From contig NC_089490.1 in the NCBI RefSeq assembly GCF_036850765.1, positions 108,432,574 to 108,496,573 on the forward strand: a stretch of DNA of 64,000 bases. Direction: 5' to 3'. Made by a program: the position numbers and the translations under genes. This document shows, piece by piece, positions 58,290 through 64,000 of this stretch. Source of the stretch: Saccopteryx bilineata. Lineage: Eukaryota; Chordata; Mammalia; Chiroptera; Emballonuridae. The notes under the pieces are model-generated. The model had not been told where the DNA came from, searched no databases, and saw only the letters and a program-made list of their open reading frames with translations. How positions within the stretch are numbered: the first letter of the stretch is position 1; each line of letters begins with the position of its first letter.

Positions 58290-60255
58290 TTTATTTTATA
58301 CCACTGCTTTAAAAAATTATAATTTGTTTGATATATACAGTAAGTTAACTACTTACTTAAGAAAAAATTAATTCATAATCCCAAATCTACAGACAATCAA
58401 GATAAATTGCCTCTTTATCTTATATCCATTTTGAGAGAAAGAAACAAAATATAAAAAAAGGAAGGTATGCAAATAATATCTTTCAAATTTGGATAAAAAA
58501 TTCCGGGTCATGTTTTTATAATAAACAAAATAGAAATTTCTCTCAATAGTGAAAATAAGTGTAAACATAAAATAATTTAACATTTGAGTTGTTGAACTTA
58601 ACTTGATATAAAAACAGTACTGGCATTTATAGGAAACCTATAAGTCAATAGTAAGTCATTTGTCCATTCATTCATTCATTCATTCATTCATTCATTCATT
58701 CATTCTTCATGTAGTAAATCCTGAGTGCTAGACTATTATTACAATTAGGAAGTAAATTCTTTTCTTAGAACTGGTTTATATCAGTCACTTACTACACAAG
58801 ATTTGATTGCTGTCTAATTTGAAAATTACTAAAGGGGGTAGGTGTTGAATGAATGCTCTCTACCTGCTAAGGAAACAAGACAAAGGGTGGAGAAAATGGA
58901 AACGTGCACCTTCCCTGAACTGGTGAGGATCCTGTGACTTCTAAAAATTCAGAAGTTTCATTACTCAAGAATGTTGGACATAATTGATTACCAATAGAAT
59001 GTACATTTATTAGAATAGATACTGACCAAGGGCAATATTGGTTGAAAGATTTACAAAGATATCTGTCCCTGAGGGAAGGATTAGGCAATTATTTGCACAA
59101 GACACAACTATCTTCTCTTTTTTTTCTGTTAACTTGCCACACACACTCTAAGAATTAATAACTTTAAATCAGTGAATGAACCATGTTCTTTCCTGTCAAA
59201 ATTTCTGTTTTGTTAAAGAGCCTAACAAAGTGCCTTTGGCACATGAGAACTCTGTGAACGTATTTGACCACTGATTGCTTTAGATCATTACATGTTCACA
59301 CTAGATATTTTGTGATGTAATGTTCCAAATCATGTAGCTACTGACAACTGAATTAAAGACCTATGTTGGGGTCTAGTCTGTGTGATCTTAACAAGTCACT
59401 AAAACTTTTATTTTCCTCATTTGCATGTATAGGATAACATTATCAGTGCCTTATTTGTTTTTCTCACCAGATGAGGAGTCCACATACACTATATGAGATG
59501 TTTTCCTGTTGAACCAAAATATCTGTGCTTTTTTAGTAGTAGAGCACATAATTGGTAATACATATATGAGTTACATAATTTATTTCCTTTTATATTAATG
59601 GTGAATTTTCTTCTTATAATAACAGAGCCACAGCTGGTGTAAGTATAGAACAGTGAATATGAAGTTTCATTTCTAGTTTTCTTTGCTCAATAATCCCAGT
59701 TCCAAGATGTAATTTTAATAGAATAAAAGCTGAATAACCCAAAATTATGTTGTAATTCTTTGAGACAATATCAGTTAATTAGCTGACTAAAGCTTATTTG
59801 CTTGACATCAGATATTCATTTATGGTATGTTACTTAAAAAACATACACTCTGTATGTGTGTGTATGTGTGTGTGTGTGTGTATACATGCATAAACTTGAT
59901 CTATATTAAAAACACCAGACTCTGCCCTGTGGGTAACTTTGATCCAACCAAGATGGACTAAGAATTTCTTGAAGAGTCATTGTCAGGGGAGGAGAATCAG
60001 ATACTTAGAGTAAAATATCTGGTATCGAATCCCAGATCTTCAATTGTGTCTTTTGCGTGACAGTGAGTAAATTACTTAAATTCTTTAGTTGTCCAGATTT
60101 TTTATCTGTAATGATGAACAATGAATTATTTGCAGAGTTGTTGGGAGAACTAGAAGTAAGTAATGCAAAGTACCAGTGTATAAACAAGATCCAAAGAATT
60201 GGTTGATTACTTGCCTCCATCTTTTTGTCTTTCTGATTCTATCCTCTATCACTCT
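58290..60255. other. OLR1 intron 1, remainder
   Basis: (CATT)n at about 58668-58703 and (GT)n at 59852-59882. Probable MIR remnants at about 59370-59470 and 60020-60180. No additional exon recognised. Confidence 0.5.
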
Positions 60256-60257
60256 AG

Positions 60258-60359
60258 GTATTTATTTTCTTTCATGTCGGTGGTGGTGCCCTGTGGCTGT
60301 GACTCTAGGGATCCTTTGTCTGAGTTTTCTGGTGACCATCATAATGCTGATAATGCAAT
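60258..60359 (+). CDS. OLR1: OLR1 exon 2: transmembrane segment
   Basis: Acceptor ATCACTCTAG, donor CAAT/GTAAGT at 60360. With G from exon 1 it encodes G-I-Y-F-L-S-C-R-W-W-C-P and the membrane helix VAVTLGILCLSFLVTIIMLI, then MQ. 102 bp, phases as in human (GLQFLYSPWWCLAAATLGVL...). The two cysteines on either side of RWW lie at the cytosolic membrane face, where LOX-1 is palmitoylated in other species (inference). Confidence 0.95.
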
Positions 60360-60694
60360 GTAAGTGCTGACACAGGAAAAGGATTGCAGGGAAAAAGTGA
60401 GACTTTATAAACATGGTTTGTAAATTGGTTTCAGAATACCTACACATAATCTTGCTTTAGATACTTTTCAAGCAAACAGTTTTTAAAATGAGTGGGAAGA
60501 TAAAGAGGTATATTGTGTAATTCTGTCAAGTTGATGGAGGTGTATAATGAAGATTAGGAATGGTAGGTTTTTGTTTTGATTATTTTTCAAAACTGTATGG
60601 ATAGAGCCTACATAAATCTTAAAAAAATGAAGAAAAAATAGTTTGAAGTTAATTATCTATAAGATCATCTTAAGCAAAAGAAACCTCATTTAGC

Positions 60695-60985
60695 TCATTC
60701 TTCATTGTGGCCCCTTAGTTGTTCATTGATTGCTTTCTCATATGTGCTATGACTGGAGAGGGGGGGGGGGCTCAAGCTGAGCCAGTGACCCCTTGTTTAA
60801 GCCAGTGACCTTGGGCTTCAAGCCAGCGACCTTTGGGCTCAAGCCAGCGACCATAGGGTCATGTCTTTGATCCCACGCTCAAACCAGTGACCCCATGCTC
60901 AAGCTGGTGAGCCTGCACTCAAGCCAGCAACTTTAGGGGCTTGAACTTGGGTCCTCAGTGTTTCAGGTCCACTGTCCGGTCAGGC
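60695..60985 (-). repeat. Long-form bat SINE in OLR1 intron 2
   Basis: TAGTTGTTCATTGATTGC, (G)n, repeated CTCAAGCCAGCGACC units and head complement CACTGTCCGGTCAGGCC. Confidence 0.88.
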
Positions 60986-61049
60986 CATATGGTGTTTTAA
61001 TAGAGATGCTTAAATACCAAATTAAAGTTAAAAACAAGAAACAAAGTCC

Positions 61050-61278
61050 CCCCCCCCCCAATTGATTTGAGTGAGGAAGGGAGAGATAAAGGGTAAGGGA
61101 GAGAAACAAAGAGACAGAGAGAAAAGCATCAACTCCTTGATCTACTTAGTTGTTCGTTTAGTTGTGCACTCATTGGCTGTTTCTCATGTGTGCCCTGCCC
61201 CAGGACTGAACCCACAACCTTGACGTGGGAGGGGAGGGGAATGATGCTTTAGCCATTGAATTACCTGCCCAGGACCCA
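61050..61278 (-). repeat. Short Ves-like SINE in OLR1 intron 2
   Basis: AATTGATTTGAGTGAGGAAG, GTGCCCTGCCCCAGGACTGA and head complement TTGAATTACCTGCCCAGGAC. Confidence 0.78.
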
Positions 61279-61279
61279 G

Positions 61280-62370
61280 AAACAGAGTTTTAATAAATAA
61301 AACATGTTAAACAAAACATACTTCAAATTTGTAGTATGGGCATTGAGGAAAGAGGTTGCTCAGAGGGAAAGAAGTGAAAAGAAAGATAAAGCGAGCAAAA
61401 AGAAAAGAAAATGATGCCCATATCCATCTGCCCGTGCATTTAGGTTGAAGATCTGAGTTATTTTGGCTGTCTAGACCCAGGTTATTAAGACCTGTAAGTG
61501 CTACTTGGTTTTCAATTGTTGCTTAAGGTCACAAGTCATTCATCTTTTTCAATCAATTGACACTGTGGCCTTTCTTTCCTAAAGGTTGGGAGAAGTGCCC
61601 TTAACTAGTGACAGTGATTGGAAGAGTATTTCTTTAAGGCTTTGGTCACTTTATAGCAAGGTCAGACCTGGCCTTCAAGGCAAGGAGACTGCTGTGTACT
61701 GAAACATCAAAATTTTAGAACTGAGATATTTAATCCTTAACATTTGTTGTCTGCTTGATTTCACAATCTTCATTTCATCTCCACCCTTCCTAAAATGTGC
61801 TGTGGCAAAAAAAAAAAAAAAAAATGTTTGCGCCTCTTGTGATGCAGCAACTTAAAATAATTCTGTAGAAGGTTGTCTCCAAAAAGGGATTAGTATCATA
61901 GTTCTTAACTAAAATAAGGAAGTCTAAAAAAGTACAGAGAGATGACAGAGAAATGAAGACACAAATACAGTAAATCACTAAGGACATTCTCACTAATAGT
62001 GGTTGAGTCTGGTTGGTGACTGTCTTTAGATTGTCTGTATTTTATTTATGTCACTTATACTTATCTTGGGATTGCTTTTAACTTGTGTGTAACTCTCAAT
62101 AACAAATGAAACCTTGATAATTTGTTTAAATCGTAAGTGTCTGAAAAGTCTTGATCTTTAAAAAAATATAGTACAGGAATTTCAAAAAAACTTTTCAATC
62201 CCTAATATTTTTAGCAAATTTGAGTTATTTTCTAAGTGATTAAAATGTTGTCAAAGTAAATTATTTGATTCAGTTTATTTATTTATTTTTATTGCATTCA
62301 TTGGGTTGGCATTGATTTGCAAAGGGAACTGTTATTGGAGATTGGAAATGAAGTCCTAACTCAGCTACAA
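61280..62370. other. OLR1 intron 2, remainder
   Basis: Poly(A) run at 61807-61823. Nothing else recognised. Confidence 0.5.
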
Positions 62371-62375
62371 TTTAG

Positions 62376-62621
62376 TATCCCAGGTGTCTGATCTTCTAAA
62401 GCAACAACAAGCAAACCTTACTCACCAGGAACATACCCTGGAGGGACAGATTTTAGCCCAGAAACAGGAGAAAGAAGCTTCCCAAGAATTACAGAGGGAA
62501 CTCAAAGAAATGATTGATACCCTTGCCCAGAAGCTAGAAGAGAAATCCAGAAAACAAAAGGAACTGCAACACCAGAACCTGAGTCTCCAAGAAGCTCTGA
62601 AGAAAGCTGCAAATTTTTCAG
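62376..62621 (+). CDS. OLR1: OLR1 exon 3: coiled-coil neck domain
   Basis: Acceptor CTACAATTTAG, donor TCAG/GTATGG at 62622. Encodes L-S-Q-V-S-D-L-L-K-Q then a heptad-rich neck (EASQELQRELKEMIDTLAQK, HQNLSLQEALKKAANFS). 246 bp, the same as the human exon. The neck forms the dimeric stalk. The residue matching human Cys140 (VANCS) is Phe here (AANFS); cattle have Tyr, so loss of that interchain disulfide is not unique. NLTHQ is a conserved N-glycosylation sequon. Lectin-domain exons 4-6 lie beyond the window. Confidence 0.96.
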
Positions 62622-64000
62622 GTATGGGGGAAGAAGGGGTTAAGAGAGGTCTTGGAAACTCCTCTAATTAATTTTAACTTTTTTGGGGGAAAGTTTCTAG
62701 GCACAAAATTGGCATATTGATATGTGTTTCATTATTTTGGTATATCATCATTTCATAATATTGTACACCACAAGTTCTCTATTTCTGTCATCCTCACCCT
62801 GTTCTCTGCCAAATTCTTGAGAATTGTTTCAATTCAGCACACTTCTGATGGATTTGTTTCCCTTCTTTGTAAGTCTTTTTTCTTTTTAAAATTGTAGTTA
62901 TAAGGTTTTTCTAGAAGAACCTTTCTACCCTTACCCCTTGCCACTGATTCTTATCTCTTCCAATTGCCATATATTTTCATCACTGATTTATTTTTCTAAA
63001 GAGTCTCCTTTATCCCTGGAACCTCTACATTAGTTTCATTCTATGGCACTATTTCCTAACATGTGCTATATCAATTTAAATTGAATCATTGAAGATGGGC
63101 GGCTTGGAACTGTTTGGTAGATACCTCAAATGAGACAAAAGTATGAGGAGCCCATGAAGTCAGTTTATATGAGAATAATTTAAGTTATGTCAGCTATGTA
63201 ATCAACTCAGGACTCTAGGAGGCAGGTAGAATAGTAGCATCTATTAGAAGAAGATGATAATGTGGACTCTGAGGTTTATTACAGAAATTATCTGATTTAT
63301 TTAGTCTTTTCATAGTTTGTAATTAAGTCAGGAATGTGATTTTAATCATAAAAAGAGTTAGAGAGTTTGAGATGAAGTGTGCTTTGAGGTGTATAAGTAA
63401 GCCCTACTCTAAGCATTAATAACTAACTACCATTAATACACAGAGAAAGCTCCAGTTTCTTGCTTGTATAGTTCAGTTAATCTCAACTATGTCATCTTTG
63501 AATAAATATTGTACAATAACAGTTCATCAATAACCACAGCTCCCTTTATTTTTATAGATAAAAAATTGAAACCCAGATAAGTTAAATGATAATAATAATG
63601 ATAAATTGTTTTGTATAAAGGTTTGCAGTTTATAAATCCCTTTAACATTTACAAAGTTATTTCAACTTTCAAACTAAGCAGAAATTTTTAGAGAAACTAA
63701 TCTCTTTAAGGAGGTAGTTATCAAGGAAATAAAAGAATTGTCCATCTCAAAGAAAGCTTAAAAGAAGAGAGCTTGTATATCAAGGATCCAAGTGTTTAGT
63801 TACATACTGGCCAAAGGTTTATTTCACAGGTGGAGCTGTAAAAACATTTTTGTTTTTATCAGTTGTATGAAATTAAATTTATGTCAGGACCATACAGAAC
63901 CATCTCCCAGAGGTGCCAGACATGGATAAACTGATTAAAAATAAGAAGCGGTATGTCTTTTACCAGTAGATAAACACGCTCTATTCCTTGACAATGTCAG
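62622..64000. other. OLR1 intron 3 (partial)
   Basis: I looked for the start of the lectin-domain exon (PCPQDW) and did not find it. No repeat recognised with confidence. Confidence 0.6.

Overview
This window is mammalian genomic DNA, almost certainly from a bat. About half of it is recent interspersed repeats, and many of these are tRNA-derived SINEs of the Ves type known from Chiroptera. The long SINE form (GGTAGAGCGTCGGCCTGGCG head, about 370 bp) and the GTGGCGCAGTGGATAAAGCG form suggest a rhinolophoid (horseshoe or leaf-nosed) bat. That family-level call is from memory of repeat sequences and is only moderately secure.

Two genes of the 12p13 C-type-lectin (NK complex) neighbourhood are present, in the head-to-head order known from other mammals but about 15 kb apart. 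TMEM52B runs on the minus strand in five coding exons (42171 down to 32829). OLR1 (LOX-1) runs on the plus strand, with its first three exons in the window (57074, 60258, 62376); its lectin-domain exons lie beyond position 64000. Both show something odd. The last coding exon of TMEM52B is cut by an LTR with a 5-bp target duplication, so the reading frame leaves the native protein after ...PVPEEK and continues for 64 codons in LTR sequence. In OLR1 the position homologous to the start codon reads GTG, and the first in-frame ATG lies ten codons downstream, after the DDL motif.

Layout. 1-5.4 kb: SINEs, old L1 pieces and a large pyrimidine tract. 5.43-13.98 kb: one near-full-length minus-strand L1 with a 15-bp target duplication that also encloses about 0.24 kb of non-L1 sequence at its 3' end, which looks like a 3' transduction. 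The L1 was later hit by three SINEs and an hAT transposon. 14-26 kb: repeats, a U6 copy, and a broken GDF3 second exon that keeps its splice acceptor. 22.5-23.7 kb: a DNA transposon holding a solo LTR. 24-41 kb and 48-52.5 kb: repeated copies of one LTR family (TGTTGG...CTTTACA, mostly 5-bp target duplications). One copy pair flanks a short non-autonomous internal region with a polypurine tract. 43.3 kb: LSM7 retrocopy. 49.1-51.2 kb: PUM3 retrocopy nested inside an LTR. 53-58.3 kb: two further DNA transposons and more SINEs. 57-64 kb: OLR1.

TMEM52B and OLR1 are the only genes for which I find evidence of intact function. GABARAPL1, the expected next neighbour beyond TMEM52B, was not recognised. 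I saw no prokaryotic features, CRISPR arrays or operons.
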